A stretch of DNA of 64,000 nucleotides from Tritrichomonas musculus (lineage: Eukaryota; Parabasalia; Tritrichomonadida; Tritrichomonadidae): contig JAPFFF010000005.1 in the NCBI GenBank assembly GCA_039105265.1, positions 1,841,001-1,905,000 on the forward strand. The letters are read 5' to 3'. The position numbers and the translations under genes are program-made. Within the stretch, counting starts at the first letter, position 1; every line of letters starts with the position of its first letter. The notes below the pieces were generated by a model that saw only the letters and a list, made by a program, of their open reading frames with translations, searched no databases and had not been told where the DNA came from. Below are positions 30,447-42,248 of this stretch, in pieces.

Positions 30447-31238
30447 ATGCCTCCTTGTTCATTTCGACTTTGTTCAAGGATCCTTCCAAATTTTTTTGTA
30501 ATAGGTCTTGGCACTGCTCTTTTTATATGCGCGGTTTTTTATGTTATACCAGATAATATGATGAAGTCGTCGTATCCCTTTTTATTTTTTACTAATTTAC
30601 TGATCAGTACATTTTTTTATATAATGTGGTTATGGAGTTGGTTCATTGCAATAGCTGGTGATCCAGGAAGAACGATTGACGATTTAAAAGATCGAGGCGT
30701 ATTAAAGCGTGTTTTAAACGGAGATATTCCTAATTGCCTTAGACACCTTCAAATATGCCCAATTTGCTCTATGCCTCGTCCTCCCCTTTCAGAGCACTGT
30801 AAAACATGTGGTTATTGCCATTTGAGAAGAGATCACCATTGTGGAGTCACAGGACAATGTGTTGCCGATAAAAATATGAAAGGATTTATTTTATCTTTCT
30901 TTTACAGCGCTTTATTTTCGCTTTCGGTTTCGCCAGCCGGTGCATACAATTTTATTGAATTGAGAACTTATGAAGTTTTATCAATGTTACTCATGATTTA
31001 TGGCCCAACCTTCTTTTTTTTGATGACAATATTTGGATTTAGCTTCTTGTATCAAGGAATGAGAGATGTATCAAAATTAGATGAAATTGGAGGAAGACCA
31101 AAATCATTCGGTTTGAAAAAATATTTAAAATCTTTTGGAAATTCTTTCCAAGAAAAAATCATTCCCTATCAAAGGCGTTCAACACAATATGCCTGGATTG
31201 GTGTCAATTGGGAAGATGAAAATGTCTTTCCATTGTAA
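30447..31238 (+). CDS. DHHC-type palmitoyltransferase
   Basis: Predicted 263 residues. Two hydrophobic segments (about 10-32 and 44-70) precede a cytosolic Cys-rich domain with CPIC, RPPLSEHCKTCGYC, the catalytic DHHC at about residue 131 and a trailing C in TGQCV. Two more hydrophobic segments follow (about 145-165 and 178-205). This is the four-segment layout of enzymes that S-acylate proteins on Golgi, endoplasmic reticulum or plasma membrane. The usual DHHCPWVxNCVG is here DHHCGVTGQCVADKNMKGF, so Pro-Trp after the catalytic Cys is lost while the zinc ligands and catalytic residues appear kept. It is at the short end for the family. The start is supported by TCAGAA just upstream. Confidence 0.92.
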   Translation: MPPCSFRLCSRILPNFFVIGLGTALFICAVFYVIPDNMMKSSYPFLFFTNLLISTFFYIMWLWSWFIAIAGDPGRTIDDLKDRGVLKRVLNGDIPNCLRHLQICPICSMPRPPLSEHCKTCGYCHLRRDHHCGVTGQCVADKNMKGFILSFFYSALFSLSVSPAGAYNFIELRTYEVLSMLLMIYGPTFFFLMTIFGFSFLYQGMRDVSKLDEIGGRPKSFGLKKYLKSFGNSFQEKIIPYQRRSTQYAWIGVNWEDENVFPL

Positions 31239-31454
31239 CAAAATACTTTATTATATTATTTCTGTCTTTATAATAAATAAAAACTGTTTTATTCTTAGAT
31301 TTCCACATATTGCTGTCATTTAATTTTTTTTTTTTTTTTGAATCTTTTGAAGTTGAAGATCTGAATTTTAGATTTTAATCATATAGATTTTCTGAGACAT
31401 CTGACAGGAAATTCAATGAGTTGAATCAAAAATTTGAAAGAAGATTTTCAATTT

Positions 31455-31795
31455 TCAATTAAACTTTTTGATAAAAATATGATCGTATTTTAATCTCAAG
31501 TATTTCATAAAAAAAGAATGTATTTTTTGATTTTAAACTTAAAATAAACATCAATACATTATATTATATGTTTTTAAATATTATAAAATCACGAATACCA
31601 ATTATAAAAAAAGATAAATCTGTTTGAGATCTCGAGATCTCGGTAATTAATATCAAGTTTACAATTATTTTTATATCACATTTCATACCTGATATCTTGA
31701 TAATCGATAATCTCGATATCAGATTTCTAAACTGATAATCGAGTATCAGATGTAAAAAAGTGACGTTTTTGATATCGATTCTCAAAATAACTAGT
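31455..31795 (+). repeat. Dispersed repeat, copy 2
   Basis: Diverged partner of 19,545-19,818 in the same orientation, ending in GATTCTCAAAATAACTAG. It is slightly longer and includes a GAGATCTCGAGATCTC palindrome absent from copy 1. It lies just before the satellite. Confidence 0.65.
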
Positions 31796-31899
31796 TTACT
31801 TAAAAGATAGATTAAAGAAATTTCATAGAGTTTTAAGACATTATAAAATTGAAAAAGATTGTTAAGATTTAATATTTTTCCTCAACAAAAAATTGGCAT

Positions 31900-34800
31900 A
31901 GTGAATGAATGACTGTAATTAAATGAATGAATGTAATTGAATGAATGAAAGTGATGAATGAATGAATGTAATCGAATGAATGAATGTAATTGAATGAATG
32001 AAAGTGATGAATGAATGAATGTAATTGAATGAATGAAAGTGATGAATGAATGAATGAAATTAATTGAATGAATGAAAGTGATGAATGAATGAATGTAATC
32101 GAATGAATGAAAGTGAATGAATGAATGAATGTAATTGAATGAATGAATGTAATTGAATGAATAAATGTAATCGAATGAATGAATGTAATTGAATGAATGA
32201 AAGTAATTGATTGAATGAATGTAATCGAATGAATGAAAGTGATGAATGAATGAAAGTGATGAATGAATGAATGTAATTGAATGAATGAAAGTAATTGAAT
32301 GAATAAATGTAATCGAATGAATGAATGTAATTGAATGAATAAATGTAATCGAATGAATGAAAGTGATGAATGAATGAATGTAATCAAATGAATGAAAGTG
32401 ATTGAATGAATGAATGTAATCGAATGAATTAAAGTGATTGAATGAATGAATGTAATTGAATGAATGAAAGTAATTGAATGAATGAATGTAATTGAATGAA
32501 TGAAAGTAATTGAATGAATGAATGTAATTGAATGAATGAAAGTAATTGAATGAATGAATGTAATTGAATGAATAAATGTAATCGAATGAATGAAAGTGAT
32601 GAATGATTGAATGTAATCGAATGAATGAATGTAATTGATTGAATGAATGTAATTGATTGAATGAATGTAATCGAATGAATGAAAGTAATTGAATGAATGA
32701 AAGTAATTGAATGAATGAATGTAATTGAATGAATGAAAGTAATTGAATGAATGAAAGTGATGAATGAATGAATGTAATTGAATGAATGAATGTAATTGAA
32801 TGAATGAATGTAATTGATTGAATGAAAGTAATCGAATGAATGAAAGTGATTGAATGAATGAAAGTAATTGAATGAATGAATGTAATCGAATGAATGAAAG
32901 TGATGAATGAATGAATGTAATTGAATGAATGAAAGTAATTGAATGAATGAAAGTGATTGAATGAATGAATGTAATCGAATGAATGAAAGTGATGAATGAA
33001 TGAAAGTGATGAATGAATGAATGTAATTGAATGAATGAAAGTAATTGAATGAATGAAAGTGATGAATGAATGAATGTAATCAAATGAATGAAAGTGATTG
33101 AATGAATGAATGTAATTGAATGAATTAAAGTGATTGAATGAATGAATGTAATCAAATGAATGAAAGTGATGAATGAATGAATGTAATTGAATGAATGAAA
33201 GTAATTGAATGAATGAATGTAATCGAATGAATGAATGTAATTGAATGAATGAATGTAATTGAATGAATGAATGTAATTGAATGAATGAAAGTGATTGAAT
33301 GAATGAATGTAATTGAATGAATGAATGTAATTGAATGAATGAATGTAATTGATTGAATGAAAGTAATCGAATGAATGAATGTAATTGAATGAATGAATGT
33401 AATTGAATGAATGAAAGTAATTGAATGAATGAATGTAATTGAATGAATGAAAGTAATTGAATGAATGAATGTAATTGAATGAATAAATGTAATCGAATGA
33501 ATGAAAGTGATGAATGAATGAATGTAATCGAATGAATGAATGTAATTGAATGAATGAATGTAATTGATTGAATGAATGTAATCGAATGAATGAAAGTAAT
33601 TGAATGAATGAAAGTGATGAATGAATGAATGTAATTGAATGAATGAATGTAATTGAATGAATGAATGTAATCGAATGAATGAATGTAATCGAATGAATGA
33701 AAGTGATGAATGAATGAATGTAATTGAATGAATGAAAGTAATTGAATGAATGAATGTAATTGAATGAATGAAAGTAATTGAATGAATGAATGTAATTGAA
33801 TGAATAAATGTAATCGAATGAATGAAAGTGATGAATGAATGAATGTAATCGAATGAATGAATGTAATTGAATGAATGAATGTAATTGATTGAATGAATGT
33901 AATCGAATGAATGAAAGTGATGAATGAATGAAAGTGATTGAATGAATGAATGTAATTGAATGAATGAAAGTAATTGAATGAATGAATGTAATTGAATGAA
34001 TAAATGTAATTGAATGAATAAATGTAATCGAATGAATGAAAGTGATGAATGAATGAATGTAATCAAATGAATGAAAGTGATTGAATGAATGAATGTAATC
34101 GAATGAATGAAAGTAATTGAATGAATGAATGTAATTGAATGAATAAATGTAATTGAATGAATAAATGTAATCGAATGAATGAAAGTGATGAATGAATGAA
34201 TGTAATCAAATGAATGAAAGTGATTGAATGAATGAATGTAATCGAATGAATGAATGTAATTGAATGAATGAATGTAATTGAATGAATGAAAGTAATTGAA
34301 TGAATGAATGTAATTGTATGAATGAATGTAATTGATTGAATGAAAGTGATTGAATGAATGAATGTAATTGAATGAATGAATGTAATCGAATGAATGAAAG
34401 TGATGAATGAATGAATGTAATTGAATGAATGAAAGTAATTGAATGAATGAAAGTAATTGAATGAATGAATGTAATTGAATGAATGAAAGTAATTGAATGA
34501 ATGAAAGTGATGAATGAATGAAAGTGATTGAATGAATGAATGTAATTGAATGAATGAATGTAATTGAATGAATGAATGTAATTGAATGAATGAAAGTAAT
34601 TGAATGAATGAAAGTGATGAATGAATGAATGTAATTGAATGAATGAATGTAATTGAATGAATGAATGTAATTGATTGAATGAAAGTAATCGAATGAATGA
34701 AAGTGATTGAATGAATGAATGTAATTGAATGAATGAATGTAATTGAATGAATGAATGTAATTGAATGAATGAATGTAATTGAATGAATGAATGTAATTGA

Positions 34801-36990
34801 ATGAATGAAAGTGATTGAATGAATGAAAGTGATTGAATGAATGAATGTAATTGAATGAATGAATGTAATTGAATGAATGAATGTAATTGAATGAATGAAT
34901 GTAATTGAATGAATGAAAGTAATTGAATGAATGAATGTAATTGAATGAATGAAAGTGATTGAATGAATGAAAGTGATTGAATGAATGAATGTAATTGAAT
35001 GAATGAATGTAATTGAATGAATGAATGTAATTGAATGAATGAATGTAATTGAATGAATGAAAGTGATTGAATGAATGAATGTAATTGAATGAATGAATGT
35101 AATTGAATGAATGAATGTAATTGATTGAATGAAAGTAATCGAATGAATGAAAGTGATTGAATGAATGAATGTAATTGAATGAATGAATGTAATTGAATGA
35201 ATGAATGTAATTGAATGAATGAATGTAATTGAATGAATGAATGTAATTGAATGAATGAAAGTGATTGAATGAATGAAAGTGATTGAATGAATGAAAGTGA
35301 TTGAATGAATGAAAGTAATTGAATGAATGAATGTAATCGAATGAATGAATGTAATTGATTGAATGAAAGTGATGAATGAATGAATGTAATTGAATGAATG
35401 AAAGTGATGAATGAATGAATGAAATTAATTGAATGAATGAAAGTGATGAATGAATGAATGTAATCGAATGAATGAATGTAATCGAATGAATGAAAGTAAT
35501 CGAATGAATGAAAGTGATGAATGAATGAATGTAATTGAATGAATGAATGTAATCGAATGAATGAAAGTGATGAATGAATAAATGTAATTGATTGAATGAA
35601 AGTAATTGAATGAATGAAAGTAATCGAATGAATGAAAGTGATGAATGAATGAATGTAATTGAATGAATGAATGTAATCGAATGAATGAAAGTGATGAATG
35701 AATGAATGTAATCGAATGAATGAATGTAATCGAATGAATGAAAGTGATTGAATGAATGAAAGTGATTGAATGAATGAAAGTAATTGAATGAATGAATGTA
35801 ATTGAATGAATGAAAGTAATTGAATGAATGAAAGTGATGAATGAATAAATGTAATTGATTGAATGAAAGTGATTGAATGAATGAAAGTGATTGAATGAAT
35901 GAATGTAATTGAATGAATGAATGTAATTGAATGAATGAATGTAATTGAATGAATGAATGTAATTGAATGAATGAAAGTAATTGAATGAATGAAAGTGATG
36001 AATGAATGAATGTAATTGAATGAATGAATGTAATTGAATGAATGAATGTAATTGATTGAATGAAAGTAATCGAATGAATGAAAGTGATTGAATGAATGAA
36101 TGTAATTGAATGAATGAATGTAATTGAATGAATGAATGTAATTGAATGAATGAATGTAATTGAATGAATGAATGTAATTGAATGAATGAAAGTGATTGAA
36201 TGAATGAAAGTGATTGAATGAATGAAAGTGATTGAATGAATGAATGTAATTGAATGAATGAATGTAATTGAATGAATGAATGTAATTGAATGAATGAAAG
36301 TAATTGAATGAATGAATGTAATTGAATGAATGAAAGTGATTGAATGAATGAAAGTGATTGAATGAATGAATGTAATTGAATGAATGAATGTAATTGAATG
36401 AATGAATGTAATTGAATGAATGAATGTAATTGAATGAATGAAAGTGATTGAATGAATGAATGTAATTGAATGAATGAATGTAATTGAATGAATGAATGTA
36501 ATTGATTGAATGAAAGTAATCGAATGAATGAAAGTGATTGAATGAATGAATGTAATTGAATGAATGAATGTAATTGAATGAATGAATGTAATTGAATGAA
36601 TGAATGTAATTGAATGAATGAATGTAATTGAATGAATGAAAGTGATTGAATGAATGAAAGTGATTGAATGAATGAAAGTGATTGAATGAATGAAAGTAAT
36701 TGAATGAATGAATGTAATCGAATGAATGAATGTAATTGATTGAATGAAAGTAATCGAATGAATGAAAGTGATTGAATGAATGAATGTAATTGAATGAATG
36801 AATGTAATTGAATGAATGAAAGTAATTGAATGAATGAATGTAATTGAATGAATGAAAGTGATTGAATGAATGAAAGTGATTGAATGAATGAATGTAATTG
36901 AATGAATGAAAGTAATTGAATGAATGAAAGTGATTGAATGAATGAAAGTGATTGAATGAATGCATGTAATTGAATGAGTAAAAGTGATTG
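31900..36990. repeat. 18-bp satellite, about 5.1 kb, with 450-bp higher-order repeats
   Basis: The basic unit is GAATGAATGAATGTAATT. Common variants read GAAA for the third GAAT, GTGATT or GTAATC for the last part, or lose four bases. Variant order repeats: the marker GATTGAATGAAAGTAATCG recurs at 34673 and 35123, and at 36054 and 36504, each pair exactly 450 bp (25 units) apart, with older copies at 32.8 and 33.3 kb. Because 18 is a multiple of three and the minus strand has no stop in its units, that strand stays open for up to 919 codons of six-residue repeats (HSFNYI and its frame equivalents). I treat these frames as by-products of the repeat, not genes. Confidence 0.93.
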
Positions 36991-38036
36991 AATTAAAGCG
37001 ATTAAAAGAATGAAAGTATTACCTATTTATAATTGAATATAATTGATTCAAATAGAATTATTAATCAATCACATTCTTCTAAACAAATCAAATCTTCTAA
37101 ATAATCACATTCATACAATTGCATTTTTTATAAATATCGAATTATTATAAACAATCAAGTACATTCAATCATATTAATTGGATATTTTTCATTTGATTAT
37201 AATATTTAATCATTTTCATTAAATTACAATAATTTATTTCTAAATATTTTTAAAATGTTAAATTTTCATTAGAAAAAGGCTCAAAGAATTTATAATTTGA
37301 TGAAAAGAAAAATAAATGAAAAAGAAGAACGTTTATTATTCGTTTACAATTTTGCAAAATTATTAAGTTTTTAGACATAAAAAAGAAAATAAAGAAACAA
37401 TACTACTATATTTTAAAGTTATGCTATATATAGTGTAGATATAACATATTTTTGTCTCTGTTTTTTGAATAATTTTTTGAATATTCATGAGAATTTTCAA
37501 AAATAGAAAGCGAATTACATAGTATTTGTAGTCATGAATATATGTAAAAAATGATAAAGAATATTAATTGAAGCAGTAAAACTTGGTACATAAGTAGACC
37601 AGTAAAAAAATTGATTATTCGTAATTAGACATCGATTTGAAAAACTGGGTTTGAGCTCATGTTGCTGAGAAAAATTATGTTAAACTTGTTTTTCTACAAT
37701 AAACCAGCGTTAAATACTTTTTTTCGAATGATTCTTGGTGAAATAAATTTTAATATGTCGAGCGACTTGTTTACTTTTGCATAAAAATACTATCATTTGA
37801 ACGTTCTCCTGTAGCTGATTCGAGATATATTTTTTTTTAGATTTTTCCTGTGCACTTGTTGCAAAAGATAAAAAAATTGATAAAAAAAAGTGATACTCAT
37901 GAAATGTTTTTCTATTAAAATATGATACTAGAATTTTTTTTTCTATTAAAAAATGATACTTATTTTTTTTTAATTGAAAATTTTGATACTGGCCAGAGAA
38001 AAAGTGGAAATTTTGATAAAGTCCCTTGAAATTTAG
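36991..38036. other. Spacer after the satellite
   Basis: A/T-rich, with what look like decayed satellite-like GAAT words at the start (to about 37,060). Between 37,880 and 37,990 a short TTAAAA...TGATACT unit recurs irregularly. No convincing gene. Confidence 0.5.
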
Positions 38037-39032
38037 ATTTAAGGGTGGAGTCTCAAAATTTTTCGCCACTAAAAAATTTGAGAGAAAATATTCAAAATTT
38101 CATTGAATTTTTGCACACCCCATAAGTACCTTCTCTGTTTGAAATTGATTGAAGTTATTTTAAATCAATATCAACTATGAGTGTGGTTATAACGTAACGT
38201 TTTGCGTTTTTTTATTTTTTGGGTTTATCAAGATAAAAATCGATTTCATTTTTTTTTTTATTTTTAAAATCATCATATAATAAAACCCAATAAAAAATTT
38301 AATAAATAAAAAATAAAATTTTATTTTAAATATATAATAATAAGTAAATATTTATTTAACTTTATCCTAGCTTCAAAAAATGTACAAACCAAAATGAAAA
38401 AAATTGAATGGAATAGTCGCATTTTTTTACATTCAATTTTTTAATTTTGATTTATAAAAAAAGTTCATAAAAGATAATAAGAATGTATTAATTTAATAAT
38501 TCTTATTATTTTAAATAAATAAAACGTGTTTTTGACGAAAATTCCTATATTATAGATATTAAAGAATTTAATTCTAGGAAATGGAAAGGGAATTGAAAAA
38601 GATCAGGCACATTTTTATTTGCGGAGTCATATTTAATAAAGGAAAAACTTCATATTCTTATTTTTCTTGAGTAATTTTGAAAAATATATATATCAAATAA
38701 AAAAAAAAAAAAGTTAAGGGAACAAATTAAGGAGAGGGTACATTAGATAAAAGTATTTAAGACGATTATTTTGAAAAAAACATATGATATTGCTATTTTT
38801 ATCGATGAAATTAAAAATTTCAATATTTATCTGAGGTTTGAAAACAAAAAAGTAGTAATGTAAATCATAATCGTACTCTATTAATGTATGAGTGCATTTG
38901 GTTTAATGTATTTGATTTGATTGGTAAGAAATGAATTCTGTACTTAATCCTAGTAAAAAATTGTTAGAAAAAAGTAATAATGCCAAAATAAACTTTTTGA
39001 GAAAAAATATCACTGAGACTCCACCCTTAAAT
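38037..39032. mobile_element. Nonautonomous element with perfect 19-bp terminal inverted repeats
   Basis: ATTTAAGGGTGGAGTCTCA at 38037-38055 is matched perfectly in reverse at 39014-39032. If the outer TA is the target duplication, as for mariner-like elements, the element proper is 38042-39027 (986 bp). The interior is A/T-rich and non-coding. Family inferred from the TA only. Confidence 0.75.
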
Positions 39033-39051
39033 AAAGGAACAATTAAGGATA

Positions 39052-39477
39052 TTATGTATGGGACAATCGTTTTTTTCTACGCCACTTTTTGAATGGTTTT
39101 TCTATCCATGAATAGGTATTCATGGAAAGTAAAAAACCTCCATCTTAAGGTGAAATTTAACTTACTCTGTTAAGAAAATTAACCAAAAAAATCGTAAATT
39201 TAAATTTTCTCTTACAATTATAACTCTTTGCTTTTTTTGATATAATTTTTTTTTATTTTTACATAATTTTTCAGGAATATACGCACCTGTGATCACCACA
39301 GGGCTGCGCGAAGCCGAATCAGGCTCCTTGAATTGCTAGATGTATCGGGAAGCCATTTGAACTAAATATTTATGCATTATTTAGCAAAAATTGAATAAAA
39401 AATGTATAAAAAAGTATTCAAAAAGTTTAAAAGTTTTCAAAAAGTGGCGTAGAAAAATACGATTCCCCTTATGTATG
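39052..39477. mobile_element. 408-bp MULE-like element with 9-bp target duplication
   Basis: The element (39061-39468) is flanked by a perfect 9-bp duplication TTATGTATG (39052-39060 and 39469-39477). Its ends are GGACAATCG and GGGGAATCG, each followed within a few bases by TTTTTCTACGCCACTTTTTG on the respective strand. A 9-bp duplication is typical of Mutator-like elements, which are known in Trichomonas. The core (about 39,275-39,350) is G+C-rich and includes the hairpins CCTGTGATCACCACAGG and GGCTGCGCGAAGCC. No coding capacity. Confidence 0.85.
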
Positions 39478-40339
39478 TATGCCACTCATATTGGCATTAT
39501 GAATAAATAAAAACTTTATATTTGATAAAAGATCAGAATTATTCAAAATCTTGATAATCTCTCCCTCTGTTTTTTCTTTTTTGATTTTATTTGAGAATAA
39601 TTTCCGGTGGTGATTTATTTTAAGAATTCTTGATATTCTCAATTTGCATTCTTATTTTAATTCAAAAATCTGAGCGATTTTTGATCTTTTTTTTGAATTT
39701 GAGATGCATCTTAAATATTTCTGAGCCTTTTTTCCGAAAAGTGCGCAAAATTGAATCTATCATTTATGAAGAGTTTCCAATTCTTTAACAAAAATACGGA
39801 TGTCACTTTTGAATTTATAATTCATTTTTTACATATAGAATTAAAATAGAAATATTTCATTTTTTAATATTGATTAATTGCAAAACACCAAAAGAATTAA
39901 CAACTTTTTTACAAATTGAAAAGTTTCACAAAAGGGTTTTCAAATGATATGGACTAGTTTTCAAAATATAAAATAAACATATCTTATTCAAAAACAAATA
40001 TAATGCACTATAATTAAAGAATAAAGCAAATAAATTCTATATTAGTTTAAATAAAACTAATCTTAACATGATCACTTTTTTAAATTTTTGTAAATAAAGA
40101 AAACAAACGTTTCGTTTATAACCTCTAGATTAAACATTTTTTTTTTATATATAAATAGGACCATTAATATTTTTACATCAATTAAAAAACATTTTTTTTT
40201 CATCTATGATTTATTTGTGTTACAACCCCTTCTTTCAAAAAATATAGCAAAAGTATTCAATTTTTAGTACAATCTTTCATCCACTACTTTTGTTTCAAAA
40301 ATTACAACTCATCTCATTTTTTAATATTTTTATTGAAAG
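39478..40339. other. A/T-rich spacer upstream of the amino-acid transporter
   Basis: No gene or repeat was seen. TCATC and TCATT strings 20-30 bases before the ATG at 40340 fit the trichomonad initiator pattern. Confidence 0.45.
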
Positions 40340-41710
40340 ATGGATCAGGAAAGTGATTTATCTATTCATCAATCAGTACAAGTTGGTAAAGACGGTTTTC
40401 CAATTAATGTGGTTCAAAAAAACTACAGTTCAGATAGTTTAAGTGATCAAGAAGATGCGGAATCAATTTATTCGTATTCTAATAAAGAAGTTGGAGATGA
40501 AACGACAAATGTCATTGGACACACGAGTTTTATGGGAACCGTATTAAATTTATTAAATTCAACAATTGGGGCAGGAATATTAGGTGTCCCAAACACATTT
40601 GTAAATACAGGCATGATACTTTCGATTGTAATTTTACTTATAATGGGAGTTTTATCATTAATAGCTACAGATTTATTATTAGTATTAGGACAAGAAACTA
40701 GCTCAACAAGTCTTGGTGAATTAACAGAAAAAATATTAGGAAGAGGAGGTTCATTAACTTTATCTATCTTAAATCTTGTCTTCTCATTAACAGCACTTGT
40801 CGCATATTTAGTTTTAGCAGGCGATATGATTACTTCATTTTTTGATCTAGGAGGAATCGATTTAACATCATTAGGAAAACATGCTTTAATGATTTTGATC
40901 TACGCTTTAGCAATACCAATCGCACTTACAATTCCTCGAAATATTTCATTTTTGAAATATTTCTCAACAACAACAGTTTTTTGCATTTCCTTCTTTTGCA
41001 TTTCAATGCTTTATAAATGCATCGCTAATCACAAAATTAGTGAAACAACAGTTATGGCCAAATGCGATCTTTCATTGTTCTCAAGTTTATCTATTTATGC
41101 GCTCACTTTCTCCTTCCCTTCAGTCATCTTTGCCGTTACTCAAACTTGTGACAGAGATTTGAAGAAGAGAAAAAAAATTGTTTTAGTAGGTTTGATTATT
41201 TGTGTGTTTTTTGTCGTGTTTCCTGGCGTTTGTAGTTATTTAATATTTGGAAAAGACACTGATCCTAACATTTTAAAGAATTTTGATTCAAAAGATGTTT
41301 TGATTATTATTTGTCGTGTCGCTTTCCTTGTAATTGTAAGTTGCTCATATCCTATGGTAGCTCAAAATCATGAATCAATGTGGTCAACACTCATTTTTAA
41401 AGATGGTTCTCCAGCTAAGCTTGTTACTTGGAAAAGAGCAATAATTCTTGTATTGGCTAATATCTTTCCATTGCTTGTTGCAATGTTTTTACCTTCTGTG
41501 AAGCCTGCTTTGTCAATTGGTGGCGCACTTGGAGGTTGTCTTGTAGATTTTGTTTTTCCATCTGTATTGTATTTGAAATTGCATCGCGGAAATCATCCAT
41601 TGTACTATTGGAAAAATGTATTACTGATTGCTTTTGCTATATTTGGCATTTTGGCAGCCGTAATTTCAACTTATCAATCAATTGTAGATGCAATTCATGC
41701 TTTTTCGTAA
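40340..41710 (+). CDS. AAAP-family amino-acid transporter
   Basis: Predicted 456 residues. A soluble acidic N-terminus of ~55 residues leads into about eleven hydrophobic segments. The first carries the family signature FMGTVLNLLNSTIGAGILG, the unwound first helix that forms the substrate site in SLC36/SLC38-type carriers. It should move small neutral or cationic amino acids across the plasma or lysosomal membrane by proton or sodium coupling; the substrate cannot be read from sequence. Length is normal. Trichomonads live largely on imported amino acids, and this family is expanded in them. It is followed by the rhamnulokinase gene on the same strand, with its own promoter-sized gap. Confidence 0.92.
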   Translation: MDQESDLSIHQSVQVGKDGFPINVVQKNYSSDSLSDQEDAESIYSYSNKEVGDETTNVIGHTSFMGTVLNLLNSTIGAGILGVPNTFVNTGMILSIVILLIMGVLSLIATDLLLVLGQETSSTSLGELTEKILGRGGSLTLSILNLVFSLTALVAYLVLAGDMITSFFDLGGIDLTSLGKHALMILIYALAIPIALTIPRNISFLKYFSTTTVFCISFFCISMLYKCIANHKISETTVMAKCDLSLFSSLSIYALTFSFPSVIFAVTQTCDRDLKKRKKIVLVGLIICVFFVVFPGVCSYLIFGKDTDPNILKNFDSKDVLIIICRVAFLVIVSCSYPMVAQNHESMWSTLIFKDGSPAKLVTWKRAIILVLANIFPLLVAMFLPSVKPALSIGGALGGCLVDFVFPSVLYLKLHRGNHPLYYWKNVLLIAFAIFGILAAVISTYQSIVDAIHAFS

Positions 41711-42248
41711 TTTTATTTGAAATATATATATATTAAAAATTAAAATAATCTATATAATTATTTTATAAATGTTTGATGAAACTTGTTATAACGATATAAT
41801 ATTATTTTGAGGATTTGAAACAAGCGAAAAAAAAAAAAAAAAAAAAAAAAAGATAGCATATATCTTTTCAAATGATCTAATAAAGACGATTCAATCACAC
41901 CATGAATATACATTACTAAAAAGTAAATGCCAATTCTCAGAAGAAAATAAAATTAATACTATTCTACAATGGGCTTGAAAAAAAGGACTATATCAGGATT
42001 CAATATGCCTCCTAAGCGATTTTATTAATATTTTATATTTTTAATTATTATATGATTTCTATTTCAGTATGATATAATTTTCAAATTAATAAGTTCAATA
42101 AAGCTCTTTTTAAAAATATATTTTTATGTTAAAAATTTATTATTACATAAAAAGATATATTAAAAGGAAGTATTATATTGTTTTTACAGAAATTTTAAAA
42201 TCAATTCATTCAAAATTTCTGAGATTTTAACATTTACATCACTGTTTA
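41711..42248. other. Spacer with a poly(A) tract
   Basis: A run of about 23 A lies at 41,829-41,851, otherwise A/T-rich unique sequence. TCACT at 42,239-42,243 lies a few bases before the rhamnulokinase ATG and fits the initiator pattern. Confidence 0.5.

Noticed and set aside
31869-36965. Three very long minus-strand reading frames (428, 304 and 919 codons)
   Set aside because: They are wholly made of 18-bp satellite units; openness follows from unit length and lack of stops on that strand, and they restart wherever a variant shifts phase.
31900-36990. CRISPR-like array
   Set aside because: There are no unique spacers; units are contiguous 18-bp repeats in a eukaryotic setting.
37710-38069. 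119-codon minus-strand frame
   Set aside because: It overlaps the terminal repeat of the element at 38,037 and an irregular TGATACT microrepeat; composition is not protein-like.
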